The translations under genes were made by a program, and so were the position numbers. Under the pieces are notes generated by a model, which was not told the origin of the DNA, ran no database searches, and saw only the letters and a list, made by a program, of their open reading frames with translations. DNA of 64,000 nt from Egicoccus sp. AB-alg2. GTDB lineage: Bacteria; Actinomycetota; Nitriliruptoria; Nitriliruptorales; Nitriliruptoraceae. Below, piece by piece: positions 17,766 to 26,689 of this stretch (within the stretch, counting starts at the first letter, position 1; every line of letters begins with the position of its first letter). The stretch spans positions 124,001-188,000 of the forward strand of contig NZ_JBGUAX010000003.1 of assembly GCF_041821065.1 (NCBI RefSeq). The letters are read 5' to 3'.

Positions 17766-19178
17766 GTGCGCCGGAGACTCGCTTCCCTTTCCGCTGGTTC
17801 GTTGTTCGCCGTCGGGGGCCTCCTCGGCCCGATGCTCGGCGGCGTCGGCACCGTGACCGGTGTCACCACCACGATCGTCGACGACGCCGTACGGCAGTTG
17901 ACCGGCACGGCCACCGTGCTGGTCATCCTCGACGAGGACGCCGACGTGGACGCCGCGGCCCAGGCCGTCGACGCCCGCGTCGATCTCGTCAGCCGCTACG
18001 ACCGGATCCACGTCCTGCTTGCGAAGGGGCCGGCCGACGCGCTGCGGGGGCTGGCGGACGTACCCGGCGTCATCCGGTTGGAGCACGACGCCCCGATCGA
18101 GACCTTCACCGACTCCTCCCACGTCGCCACCCGCGGTCAGCAACTCCTGGACGGCGAGGTCACCATCGGCGGTCAGGTCGTCGACGGCACCGGCGTGGGC
18201 GTCGCCGTCGTCGACACCGGCGTGGACGGCTGGCACCCGGACCTGGAGGCTCGCACGGGCGAGAACGTGAAGGTCGTGCCGTCGCTCGGCGTGCTGGGCG
18301 GCACCGCGATCCCGTTCCCGGAGTCCGACACGCTCAGCCTCGGCGGCCACGGCACGCACGTTGCCGGGATCGTCGCCGGGGACGGGACCGCGTCGTCCGG
18401 GAGGTTCCACGGCGCCGCCACCGGCGCCACCATCCACGGCGTGAGCGGTGGGACGCTGATCTCCATGCACTCCGGGCTCGAGGGGCTGTACTGGGTGCTG
18501 GAGAACCACGAAACGGTCACGCCGACCATCCGCGTCGTCAACAACTCCTGGGGCGGCAGCGCCGGCGACTACAACCCCGACGGTGCGATCCCGCGGGTCG
18601 TGCGGGCGCTGATCGACGAAGGCGTCGTGGTGGTGTTCGCCGCCGGCAACTCGGGCGGTGACGGCTCCACGCAGTCGACCAGCATCCAGTGCGTCGACCC
18701 GACCCCAGGCATGATCTGTGTCGCCGCCTACGACGACCAGGGCACCGGTACCCGCGACGGCGAGACGGCCAGCTTCTCGTCACGCGGTGACGCCACGCGT
18801 CCGGAGACCTGGCCGGACCTCGCCGCCCCCGGCGTCGACATCATCGCGGCGTGCCGGCTCACCCTGCCGGTCTGCGCCACCGGCGCGACCGCGTCGCCGG
18901 ACCCGCTGTACTACAGCAGCCTGTCGGGCACCTCGATGGCTGCCCCGCACATCGCCGGCATCGCCGCCCAGGTCCTGCAGGTCGCGCCGGAGCTGACGCC
19001 GGCCGAGGTCGAGCAGATCCTCGTCGCCACCGCCACCAGCTACGGCGACTCGGGCTTCGAGCAGGGCGCCGGACTCGTCGACGCCGTCGCCGCCGTCCGC
19101 ACCGCCGCCGGGGAACCGGCCCGCAGCAGTGGCCACCCCGGCCGCTCCGGCCAGGCACCCGGGCGCGGGCGCGGCTGA
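17766..19178 (+). CDS. secreted S8 family serine protease (subtilase)
   Basis: A 470-residue subtilisin-type protease. Signal peptide (about residues 1-30), then an I9-like propeptide (TATVLVILDEDADVDAAAQAV, about 48-115), then the catalytic domain with the full triad: Asp in VAVVDTGVDGWHPDL, His in GHGTHVAGIVAG, Ser in GTSMAAPHIAG, plus the oxyanion Asn region NNSWGGS. The C-terminus is Ser/Gly/Arg-rich and short, with no anchor, so it is likely released. GTG 17766 is the only start placed before the signal peptide. A strong terminator follows 41 bases after the stop. Confidence 0.92.
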   Translation: MRRRLASLSAGSLFAVGGLLGPMLGGVGTVTGVTTTIVDDAVRQLTGTATVLVILDEDADVDAAAQAVDARVDLVSRYDRIHVLLAKGPADALRGLADVPGVIRLEHDAPIETFTDSSHVATRGQQLLDGEVTIGGQVVDGTGVGVAVVDTGVDGWHPDLEARTGENVKVVPSLGVLGGTAIPFPESDTLSLGGHGTHVAGIVAGDGTASSGRFHGAATGATIHGVSGGTLISMHSGLEGLYWVLENHETVTPTIRVVNNSWGGSAGDYNPDGAIPRVVRALIDEGVVVVFAAGNSGGDGSTQSTSIQCVDPTPGMICVAAYDDQGTGTRDGETASFSSRGDATRPETWPDLAAPGVDIIAACRLTLPVCATGATASPDPLYYSSLSGTSMAAPHIAGIAAQVLQVAPELTPAEVEQILVATATSYGDSGFEQGAGLVDAVAAVRTAAGEPARSSGHPGRSGQAPGRGRG

Positions 19179-19218
19179 ACCGCAGCGCCACGCACGGCAA
19201 GGACCTCCCACGCGGGGG

Positions 19219-19256
19219 GAGAACGGCCCGGGACTCCGCCGTCCCGGGCCGTTCTC
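19219..19256 (+). terminator. intrinsic terminator after the subtilase
   Basis: A perfect 15-bp stem (GAGAACGGCCCGGGA) with an 8-base loop lies 41 bases downstream of the subtilase stop. Confidence 0.85.
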
Positions 19257-19404
19257 GCGTCGCCGCCGTACCCCTTCGCGGCTCGGTGGACCGTGGTGCG
19301 GGCTGTAGACACGCGGCCGGGATGTCGGAGGCCTGCACTACCCTCGGTGGTTCGACCCCGGCACGCCGTCGGGGCTGCCGTGCCGTCGTCGTCCGAGGCT
19401 CACC

Positions 19405-22400
19405 GTGTCCGCCGATCCCCGTCTGCTCGAAGGTCTGAACCCGGCGCAACGCGACGCCGTGGAGACCGTCGACGGCCCCGTGTTGGTGGTCGCCGGAGCG
19501 GGGTCCGGCAAGACCCGCGTGCTGACCCACCGCATCGCGCACCTGATCCGCGACCGGCACGTGAGCCCGTTCGAGCTGCTGGCTATCACGTTCACCAACA
19601 AGGCCGCCGGCGAGATGGCCCAGCGGGTCGGTGGGCTCGTCGGCGACCGGCTGTCGGACCGGATGTGGGTCACCACGTTCCACAAGTCGTGCGTGCGGAT
19701 CCTGCGGCGCGAGCTGACCCGGCTGGGCTACCGCAGCGGGTTCACGATCTACGACGCGCAGGACAGCCAGCGACTGATCGGGCAGATCGCCAAGGACCTC
19801 GGCGTCGACGACAAGCGGCTGTCGCCCCGGGCGATCCAGCACGCGATCAGCAACGCCAAGGACGAGCTGGTCGACCACGAGACCTACGCGTCACGTGCCG
19901 GCGCGTGGCCGGAGATCCAGATCGCCGACGTCTACAAGGCCTACCAGGACCGGCTGCTGCGGGCCAACGCCCTGGACTTCGACGACCTCATCGTCAAGAC
20001 GGTGGAGATCTTCCAGCTGTTCGACCCCGTGCTCGAGCACTGGCAGCAGCGCTTCCAGTACCTGATGGTCGACGAGTACCAGGACACCAACCGCGCCCAG
20101 TACCACCTCGTCAACCTGCTCGCGGCCGCGAACCGCAACATCATGGTCGTCGGTGACCACGACCAGTGTCTCGTGCCGGGCACGCCGATCTCCACGATTC
20201 GCGGACCCGTACCCGTCGAGGAGGTGCAGGAGGGCGATGTCGTCCTCGGCACGGGCGGTACGCACGAAGCCGTCGCTCGCCCGGTCACCAAGGTGATGCA
20301 GGGCAGCTATCTCGGACCGGTCTGGCGGGTGCACGTCGGCGGCCAGCTGTTGGTCGGCACCCCGCACCACATGGTCCTGGCACGATTCACCAACGACCTG
20401 CACGACCGGCATCTCGTCTATCTGATGTATCGCGCCGACCGCGGCTACCGGATCGGCCGTACGAAGGCCGTGCGACCGGCGACGTCGAAGCAGGTCGAGG
20501 TCGGCCTGCGCGTCCGCGTCAATCAGGAACGCGCCGACGCTGCCTGGGTGTTGAAGGTCTGTGACGACGTCGGTGAGGCCACCTTCTGGGAGTCGTACTT
20601 CGCCGCGGAGTACGGACTGCCGACGATGTGCTTCCACTCCGAGGGCCGCAATCTGTCCATCAGCGACGAACGGCTGGCGGAGCTCTTCGGGCGCGTCGAC
20701 ACCGAACGTCGTGCCAAGGACCTCATGGCCGACTTGTGCCTGCATCCCGACTTTCCGCACTATCGGCCAGGCGGGGGCAGGCGACGTCAGACGGTCAACG
20801 TCGTCATGTACCAGGACCACCGCTACGGCGAAGTGGGCATGCACCGCGTCACATGGGGCTCCAACCGCCAGGAAATGGCCGACCGTCTCCGGGCGGCCGG
20901 GCACCGGGTCCGCGACAACGGCAAGGGCGGCTGGAAGATCGAGACCAGCCGCAAGTCGTACGAGGCGGCGTTGACCCTCGCGCGACAGATCGCCGCGGAC
21001 GGCGGCATCGACGTGGTGCGCCGCGCACAGATCGACGGCGTCAGGTGGCCGGTCGTGCCGTTGTCGCACGTGCATCCCGGCATGAAAGTGCTCCTCGAGC
21101 GCGAGGAAGAGTTCGTCGAGGCAACGGTCGACCACGTCGACGTCGGGTTCCACGACGGGCCCGTCTACGACCTCGAGGTGGCGGACACGCACACGTACGT
21201 GGCCAACAGCATGCTGGTGCACAACTCCATCTATGCCTTCCGCGGTGCGACGGTGCAGAACCTGCTCGACTTCGAGCGGGACTACCCGGACGCGACCGTC
21301 ATCCCGCTGGTGCAGAACTACCGGTCGACGCAGACGATCCTGGACGCCGCCAACGCGGTCATCCGCAACAACGCCTCGCGCTACCCCAAGGACCTGTGGA
21401 CCGACCAGGGGCTCGGCGAACCGGTCGTGCGCTACCACGCCGACGACGAGCACGACGAGGCCGCGTTCGTCGCCGAAGAGCTGGAGAAGCTCCGGGCCGA
21501 GGGCTTCACGTTCGACGACGCGGCGGTCTTCTACCGGACCAACGCCCAGTCCCGTGTGCTGGAGGACGTGTTCATCCGCGTCGGCATCCCGTACCGGGTG
21601 ATCGGCGGGGTGCGCTTCTACGAGCGCAAGGAGATCAAGGACGTCCTCGCCTACGCGCGCCTGCTGGTCAACCCCGACGACGACGTGTCGGCGCGGCGCG
21701 TCGTCAACACCCCCCGCCGCGGGGTCGGCGACCGCACCGTCGAGGCCGTCGACTGGCACGCCAGGCGCGAGGGCATCAGCTTCCTCGAGGCGTGCCGCCA
21801 GGCCGAGCACGTACAGGGCCTGGCCACCCGGGCGATCGGCGCGGTGACCTCGTTCGTCGACCTGCTGGACGGGCTGCGCACCGCGCTTGAGCACGACCTC
21901 GCCGTCCCGGACCTCATCGAGGAGATCTGGAACCGGACCGGCTACCTGCGCGAGCTGCAGGCCGAACGCACCGTCGAGGCACTGGGTCGCGAGGAGAACC
22001 TGCGCGAGCTCAAGTCGGTCGCCACCGAGGTGCACGAGCGCGGCGGCGGCTCCGATCCCTCGCGCCCCGGGCACGGGGCGACCGGCATCGCCGGGCTGGA
22101 GACGTTCCTGGAGTCCGTCACCCTGGTCAGCGACCAGGACGAGCTCGAGGACGCCGAGGACGGCACCGTCACACTCATGACGCTGCACACCGCCAAGGGG
22201 TTGGAGTTCCCGGTCGTGTTCCTGGTCGGCATGGAGGACGGGGTCTTCCCGCACGTCCGCTCGCTGGACGACACCGCGGAGTTGGAAGAGGAGCGCCGGC
22301 TCTGCTACGTCGGGCTCACCCGCGCGCAGCAGCGGCTGTACGTCACGCACGCCGACCACCGCACGCTGTGGGGCGGCACCTCGTACAACCCGCCGTCGCG

Positions 22401-22668
22401 GTTCCTCGACGAGCTGCCGGGCAACCTCGTCGAACGTCGCGGCGCCACCCGCGCGACGTCGGCCGCGTCGCGTCGCCGCGACAAGGAGCTCCTCGAGGTC
22501 GCCGGCGAGGAGTTCCGGCCGGGCGACCGGGTGCTGCACACCAAATTCGGTCCGGGAACCATCGCCTCGCTGACCGGCGAGGGCGAACGCGCCGAGGCCA
22601 CCGTCGACTTCGACAAGGCCGGCCGCAAGCACCTCATGTTGGCCTACGCCCCACTCGTGAAGACCTGA
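19405..22668 (+). CDS. pcrA: ATP-dependent DNA helicase PcrA/UvrD, intein-containing
   Basis: A 1087-residue precursor: a typical actinobacterial PcrA/UvrD1 (about 734 residues after splicing) interrupted by a 353-residue intein at residues 255-607. The helicase is a 3'-5' superfamily 1A motor for nucleotide excision repair and replication-conflict resolution. Visible motifs: Q-motif LNPAQRDAV, Walker A AGAGSGKT (30-37), motif II DEYQD (223-227), motif III VVGDHDQ joined to SIYAFRGA across the intein, motif IV VQNYRST, TLHTAKGLEF and LCYVGLTRA. The C-terminal extension (FRPGDRVLHTKFGPGTI) is the PcrA tudor-like RNA polymerase-interaction domain. GTG 19405 places the first residue at the usual position. 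A TACCCT hexamer at 19339 is a plausible -10. Confidence 0.95.
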   Translation: MSADPRLLEGLNPAQRDAVETVDGPVLVVAGAGSGKTRVLTHRIAHLIRDRHVSPFELLAITFTNKAAGEMAQRVGGLVGDRLSDRMWVTTFHKSCVRILRRELTRLGYRSGFTIYDAQDSQRLIGQIAKDLGVDDKRLSPRAIQHAISNAKDELVDHETYASRAGAWPEIQIADVYKAYQDRLLRANALDFDDLIVKTVEIFQLFDPVLEHWQQRFQYLMVDEYQDTNRAQYHLVNLLAAANRNIMVVGDHDQCLVPGTPISTIRGPVPVEEVQEGDVVLGTGGTHEAVARPVTKVMQGSYLGPVWRVHVGGQLLVGTPHHMVLARFTNDLHDRHLVYLMYRADRGYRIGRTKAVRPATSKQVEVGLRVRVNQERADAAWVLKVCDDVGEATFWESYFAAEYGLPTMCFHSEGRNLSISDERLAELFGRVDTERRAKDLMADLCLHPDFPHYRPGGGRRRQTVNVVMYQDHRYGEVGMHRVTWGSNRQEMADRLRAAGHRVRDNGKGGWKIETSRKSYEAALTLARQIAADGGIDVVRRAQIDGVRWPVVPLSHVHPGMKVLLEREEEFVEATVDHVDVGFHDGPVYDLEVADTHTYVANSMLVHNSIYAFRGATVQNLLDFERDYPDATVIPLVQNYRSTQTILDAANAVIRNNASRYPKDLWTDQGLGEPVVRYHADDEHDEAAFVAEELEKLRAEGFTFDDAAVFYRTNAQSRVLEDVFIRVGIPYRVIGGVRFYERKEIKDVLAYARLLVNPDDDVSARRVVNTPRRGVGDRTVEAVDWHARREGISFLEACRQAEHVQGLATRAIGAVTSFVDLLDGLRTALEHDLAVPDLIEEIWNRTGYLRELQAERTVEALGREENLRELKSVATEVHERGGGSDPSRPGHGATGIAGLETFLESVTLVSDQDELEDAEDGTVTLMTLHTAKGLEFPVVFLVGMEDGVFPHVRSLDDTAELEEERRLCYVGLTRAQQRLYVTHADHRTLWGGTSYNPPSRFLDELPGNLVERRGATRATSAASRRRDKELLEVAGEEFRPGDRVLHTKFGPGTIASLTGEGERAEATVDFDKAGRKHLMLAYAPLVKT
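20167..21225 (+). mobile_element. intein inserted in helicase motif III (353 residues)
   Basis: The intein begins at Cys255 (CLVPGTPISTIRGPVPVEEV, block A), has block B TPHHMVL with the T-x-x-H pattern, and ends VYDLEVADTHTYVANSMLVHN with the terminal His-Asn; the +1 extein residue is Ser608. All splicing residues are present, so it should be active. It splits GDHDQ from SIYAFRGA in the ATPase motif III. At 353 residues it is too long for a mini-intein. The middle lacks an obvious LAGLIDADG or HNH motif; instead VYLMYRADRGYRIGRT (338-353) and WESYFAAEYGLPT (395-407) resemble GIY-YIG nuclease elements. Confidence 0.93.
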
Positions 22669-22772
22669 CCCACACCGGCCTCGTGCCGAACGTCGGCGTC
22701 GGACACCGAACCGTCACTGGCTACGGTGCCGAACCCGCAGGCGACGGACGTCGGAACAGGCAGGAGCAGCGG

Positions 22773-23234
22773 GTGTCGAAGCGCACGCGGAAGGTGTCGG
22801 CGAGTCGGGTGATCGAGGCCGACCGGCAGGCGATCTTCGACGTCCTGGCCGACCCGGCGATGCATCCGGTCATCGACGGATCCGGCACGGTCCGGGACGT
22901 GCAGTCGGGCGGGCCGGAGCGTCTCCACCTCGGCGCCAGGTTCGGGATGTCGATGAAGGTGGGCGTGCCCTACCGAATCCTCAACACCGTCGTGGAGTTC
23001 GAGGAGGGCCGCCGCATCGCCTGGCGCCACTTCCACGGCCACCGGTGGCGCTATGAACTCGAGGACACCACCACCGACGACGGCAGGCCGGCCACGCTCG
23101 TCACGGAGACCTTCGACTGGTCGCGCGCGCTGACCAAGGTCTGGCTCGACCTGTCGAGCTACCCGCGGCACAACCTCCAGGGCATCAAGAAGACCCTCGC
23201 GCGACTGGACGACCACGTGCGCGCCCGCGTCTGA
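22773..23234 (+). CDS. SRPBCC family protein
   Basis: A 153-residue protein of the START/SRPBCC (polyketide cyclase-like) fold: [29 protein letters not shown] at the N-terminus, a central [14 protein letters not shown], an [15 protein letters not shown] strand pair and a long C-terminal helix ([20 protein letters not shown]). Such proteins bind hydrophobic ligands; the ligand is unknown. GTG 22773 follows AGGAG with six-base spacing. It lies 104 bases downstream of pcrA and is probably a separate unit. Confidence 0.85.
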   Translation: MSKRTRKVSASRVIEADRQAIFDVLADPAMHPVIDGSGTVRDVQSGGPERLHLGARFGMSMKVGVPYRILNTVVEFEEGRRIAWRHFHGHRWRYELEDTTTDDGRPATLVTETFDWSRALTKVWLDLSSYPRHNLQGIKKTLARLDDHVRARV

Positions 23235-23257
23235 CGCGTCCGACCCGGCGACGACGG

Positions 23258-23280
23258 CCCGGCCAGGCCAGCCGGCCGGG
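23258..23280. terminator. weak hairpin between convergent genes
   Basis: CCCGGCC pairs with GGCCGGG around a 9-base loop, exactly between the SRPBCC stop and the end of the convergent membrane-protein gene. The stem is only 7 bp. Confidence 0.45.
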
Positions 23281-23796
23281 TCAGCAGGCCGGCTCGGCGG
23301 CATCCGAGGAGGGCGCCGGACCTGCCACGGTCCGGGTCGCGTCCACGTAGACGGTGCCGTCGTGCACGATCGTCGGGTACTCCGCCAGCGACGCCGCGCC
23401 GCCCAGACCGCGGCCGGTCAGGTTCCAGACCCGCGCGCCGTCCTCGAGCCGGTTGGACGGCTCGCAGTAGGCGACCCCGGCTGCGTCGGCGAAGACCCGG
23501 ATCCGCCCGCCGGCGGCCACCAGCACCGCGTCGAGGTCGTCCAGCGGCTGGCTCGCCGCCAGCTCGTCGATCTCGCCCACCGGTGTCCACGGGGCCGGTG
23601 GCGGCTCGCCGCTGCGCTGGAGGAACAGCACGCCGGCGGCGACGACGACCAGCCCCGCCAGGACGGACGCGACCACCCACTGCAGGCCGAGCGGCGCGCG
23701 CAGCACGATCTTGCGCGCACGCTTCGACGCCCGCTCCGGCAGGTAGCCGGAGGGGCCGAACTCCGGCCGCTGGCCGGTCTGCCTCGGGTCGCCCAT
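23281..23796 (-). CDS. single-pass membrane protein, unknown function
   Basis: A 171-residue protein with a basic cytoplasmic N-terminus ([13 protein letters not shown]), one transmembrane helix at about residues 40-60 ([19 protein letters not shown]) and an extracytoplasmic domain with two Cys ([13 protein letters not shown] and C-terminal AEPAC) that could pair. No family recognised. ATG 23796 is the natural start. It is divergent from the B12-binding gene. Confidence 0.72.
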   Translation of the reverse strand: MGDPRQTGQRPEFGPSGYLPERASKRARKIVLRAPLGLQWVVASVLAGLVVVAAGVLFLQRSGEPPPAPWTPVGEIDELAASQPLDDLDAVLVAAGGRIRVFADAAGVAYCEPSNRLEDGARVWNLTGRGLGGAASLAEYPTIVHDGTVYVDATRTVAGPAPSSDAAEPAC

Positions 23797-24000
23797 GCTG
23801 CGGCGAACGGTACCGCCGCAGCACCGGGGCCCGGTGCGGGGTGGACGCTCGCCCGGGGCGGCTTGGATGGTCCTGCCAGGTGCCGACTATCCTCGCCGGG
23901 ACGTGCGGCGCGCGGGACGAGGCGCCACACCCACGAGCTCGCGGCGCCGCGGTGGCGATCCCTCCAGGGCCCGCGCAGACGCGAACAGAAAGAGTCGACG

Positions 24001-24396
24001 ATGGCGATCCGAGTCGTCGTGGCCAAGCCCGGGCTGGACGGTCACGACCGAGGTGCCAAGGTCGTCGCGCGAGCGCTGCGCGACGCGGGGATGGAGGTCA
24101 TCTACACCGGCCTCCACCAGACCCCCGAACAGATCGTCAGCGCCACCCTCCAGGAGGACGCGCAGGCCGTCGGCCTGTCGATCCACTCGGGTGCGCACAT
24201 GACGCTGTTCCCGAAGGTGGCCCGGCTCCTGCGCGAGGCCGGCGCCGACGACGTCGTCGTCTTCGGTGGCGGCATCATCCCCGAGGAGGACATCCCGCTG
24301 CTGAAGGAGCAGGGGATCGCGGCGATCTTCACGCCCGGCACGCCCATGAAGACCATCACCGACTGGGTGAAGGGCAACGTCCCCGAACGTGTCTGA
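24001..24396 (+). CDS. stand-alone cobalamin-binding subunit (methylmalonyl-CoA mutase C-terminal domain)
   Basis: A 131-residue protein that is just the B12-binding domain of acyl-CoA mutases. The base-off/His-on signature D-x-H-x-x-G is in [14 protein letters not shown] (residues 7-20), with [21 protein letters not shown] and [14 protein letters not shown] following; the end [11 protein letters not shown] closes the Rossmann-like fold. In archaea and some bacteria this is a separate subunit (McmA2-like) that joins a catalytic TIM-barrel subunit, which is not in this neighbourhood. It precedes sucC by 85 bases, consistent with feeding succinyl-CoA into succinyl-CoA synthetase. ATG 24001 follows a weak purine-rich stretch. 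Confidence 0.9.
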   Translation: MAIRVVVAKPGLDGHDRGAKVVARALRDAGMEVIYTGLHQTPEQIVSATLQEDAQAVGLSIHSGAHMTLFPKVARLLREAGADDVVVFGGGIIPEEDIPLLKEQGIAAIFTPGTPMKTITDWVKGNVPERV

Positions 24397-24481
24397 GCCC
24401 GCCTGACGCGCCGCGCCCGCCAGGGACGCGGCGCTTCGTTCTTCCCGCCCCTTTCCGTACACCTGATCGAGGAGGCCCTCC

Positions 24482-25663
24482 GTGGACCTCGTGGAGTTCC
24501 AGGGCAAGCAGCTGTTCCGGCGCAACGGGGTGCCCGTGCCGCCGGAGGGCACCGCCTGCCGCACCGTCGACGAGGTCGAGGCGGCCGCACGCCGCTACAT
24601 CGAGCAGGACGGGGCCTCGGCCGTCATGGTCAAGGCCCAGGTCAAGACCGGCGGTCGCGGCAAGGCCGGCGGGGTCAAGTACGCCCCCTCGGTCGACGCC
24701 GCCCGCGAGCACGCCGGCAACATCCTCGGGCTCGACATCAAGGGCCACACCGTCAACGTGGTCTACATCGAGCCCGCGTCGGACATCGCCGAGGAGTACT
24801 ACCTGTCAGTGATGCACGACCGCGTCAACAAGGGCGAGCTGATCATCTGCTCGAAGGAAGGCGGTGTGGAGATCGAGGAGGTCAACCGCACCAACCCCGA
24901 GGCGGTGGTCAAGCGCACCGTGCTGCCCTCCGAGCGCGAGAACGGGCTGCCCCGCGAGCTCGCGCGGGAGATCATGTCCGAGGCGAAGATGCCCGAGGAC
25001 GTCCGTGATGAGGCCGCGGACCTGCTGGTGCAGCTCTTCGACGCCTACCTCGCCGAGGACGCCACCCTCACGGAGATCAACCCGCTCATCAAGACCGAAG
25101 ACGGGCGCATCATCGCGCTGGACGCCAAGGTCACGCTCGACAACAACGCCGCGTTCCGCCACGACGGCTACGAGGAGTGGCAGATCGAGGGCATCGACAA
25201 CGACGACCCGCTGGAGGCCGAGGCCAAGGCCAAGGGCATCCAGTACGTCAAGCTCGACGGCAACGTCGGCGTGCTCGGCAACGGCGCCGGCCTGGTGATG
25301 GCCACCCTCGACGTCGTGGCGCAGAACGGCGGGCGGGCCGCGAACTTCCTCGACGTCGGCGGTGGCGCGTCGGCCGACGCGATGGCCGAGTCCCTCGGCC
25401 TCGTGCTCAAGGACCCCGACGTCAAGAGCGTGTTCGTCAACATCTTCGGTGGGATCACGCGCGGCGAAGAGGTCGCCAACGGCATCGTGGAGGCCACCAA
25501 GCGCCTCGGGGACTTCCCACAGAAGCTCGTCGTGCGCCTCGACGGCACCAACGCCGAGGAGGGCCGCCGGATCCTCGAGGAGGCGGACCTGCCCAGCGTC
25601 GTGTCGAGGCCGACGATGCAGGAAGCCGCCGCCGAGGCCGTCCGACTGGCGAGCGAGGCCTGA
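24482..25663 (+). CDS. sucC: succinate-CoA ligase (ADP-forming) subunit beta
   Basis: A 393-residue ATP-grasp subunit of succinyl-CoA synthetase (succinyl-CoA + ADP/GDP + Pi to succinate + CoA + NTP). Visible: VEFQGKQLFRRNGVPVP at the N-terminus, the nucleotide loop KAQVKTGGRGKAGGVK, EINPLIKTEDG, LDAKVTLDNNAAFR and FVNIFGGITRGEEVANGI near the C-terminus. GTG 24482 is preceded by GAGGAGG with proper spacing. It forms an operon with sucD 69 bases downstream. Confidence 0.97.
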   Translation: MDLVEFQGKQLFRRNGVPVPPEGTACRTVDEVEAAARRYIEQDGASAVMVKAQVKTGGRGKAGGVKYAPSVDAAREHAGNILGLDIKGHTVNVVYIEPASDIAEEYYLSVMHDRVNKGELIICSKEGGVEIEEVNRTNPEAVVKRTVLPSERENGLPRELAREIMSEAKMPEDVRDEAADLLVQLFDAYLAEDATLTEINPLIKTEDGRIIALDAKVTLDNNAAFRHDGYEEWQIEGIDNDDPLEAEAKAKGIQYVKLDGNVGVLGNGAGLVMATLDVVAQNGGRAANFLDVGGGASADAMAESLGLVLKDPDVKSVFVNIFGGITRGEEVANGIVEATKRLGDFPQKLVVRLDGTNAEEGRRILEEADLPSVVSRPTMQEAAAEAVRLASEA

Positions 25664-25732
25664 GCCGACCGACGAGCCGCACCCCGGGCACGGGGTGCCG
25701 ACAACGCCCACCAGCGGCGTGAGGAGCAACTC

Positions 25733-26623
25733 GTGAGCATCTTCATCGACGAGAACACGAAGGTCGTCGTCCAGGGCATCGGGTCCCAGGGCACGTTCCA
25801 CGCCAAGCGCAACCAGGCCTACGGCACCAAGGTCGTCGCCGGCACGCACCCGAAGAAGGGCGGCACGACCTGGGAGGGCCTCGACGTCCCGGTCTTCGCC
25901 ACCGTCAAGGAGGCCGTGTCCGAGGCCGGCGCCAACACCTCGATGGTGATGGTCCCCGCACCCTTCACCAAGGACGCGATCCTGGAGGCCTACGAGGCCG
26001 GTATCCAGACCATCGTCGCCATCACCGAGGGGGTGCCGGTCCACGACATGACCGAGGTGTTCGACGTGGTCGTGCGCCGCGGCGGCGTCCGGCTGATCGG
26101 CCCCAACTGCCCGGGCCTGATCAGCCCCGGCAAGTCCAACGTCGGCATCATCCCGACCGACATCACCCAGCCGGGCAAGGTCGGGCTCGTGTCGCGCTCG
26201 GGGACGCTGACCTATCAGATCATGCACGAGCTGAACGAGGCCGGCATCGGCATCTCCACCTGTGTCGGCATCGGCGGCGACCCGGTCATCGGCACGCAGT
26301 TCCTCGATGTCATCAAGGCCTTCGCGGACGACCCGGAGACCGAGGCGATCGCGTTCGTCGGCGAGATCGGCGGCTCCGAGGAACAGATCGCCGGCGAGTG
26401 GATCCGCGACAACATCCCCGACACGCCGGTGGTCGGCTACATCGCCGGTTTCGAGGCGCCTCCGGGCAAGCAGATGGGCCACGCCGGCGCGATCGTCAAG
26501 GAAGGCGGGCCGAGCGGCGAGTCCGCGGCGGAGAAGAAGGAGATCCTCGAGGGCTACGGCATCGCCGTCGCCATGAACCCCTCCGAGGCCGCCCAGCTGA
26601 TGATCCAGCGCCTGAACGCCTAG
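25733..26623 (+). CDS. sucD: succinate-CoA ligase subunit alpha
   Basis: A 296-residue CoA-binding alpha subunit. Motifs: VVVQGIGSQGTFHAKRN (Rossmann loop; most homologues have TGxxG), GPNCPGLISPGKSNVGI, RSGTLTYQI, GIGGDPVIGT and GHAGAIV, where His (about residue 247) is the phosphorylated catalytic residue. Length matches the family. GTG 25733 follows GAGGAGCAA. A hairpin between this gene and the convergent diguanylate cyclase ends the operon. Confidence 0.97.
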   Translation: MSIFIDENTKVVVQGIGSQGTFHAKRNQAYGTKVVAGTHPKKGGTTWEGLDVPVFATVKEAVSEAGANTSMVMVPAPFTKDAILEAYEAGIQTIVAITEGVPVHDMTEVFDVVVRRGGVRLIGPNCPGLISPGKSNVGIIPTDITQPGKVGLVSRSGTLTYQIMHELNEAGIGISTCVGIGGDPVIGTQFLDVIKAFADDPETEAIAFVGEIGGSEEQIAGEWIRDNIPDTPVVGYIAGFEAPPGKQMGHAGAIVKEGGPSGESAAEKKEILEGYGIAVAMNPSEAAQLMIQRLNA

Positions 26624-26653
26624 CTCCCGGGCCTTCGCCGCCCTGCTGCACCC

Positions 26654-26682
26654 GCGCCCCGGTCGATGCTCGGCCGGGGCGC
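26654..26682. terminator. bidirectional terminator between sucD and the GGDEF gene
   Basis: A perfect 9-bp stem (GCGCCCCGG with CCGGGGCGC) and an 11-base loop lies 31 bases after the sucD stop and 8 bases after the end of the convergent gene. Confidence 0.75.
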
Positions 26683-26689
26683 CGGCATG

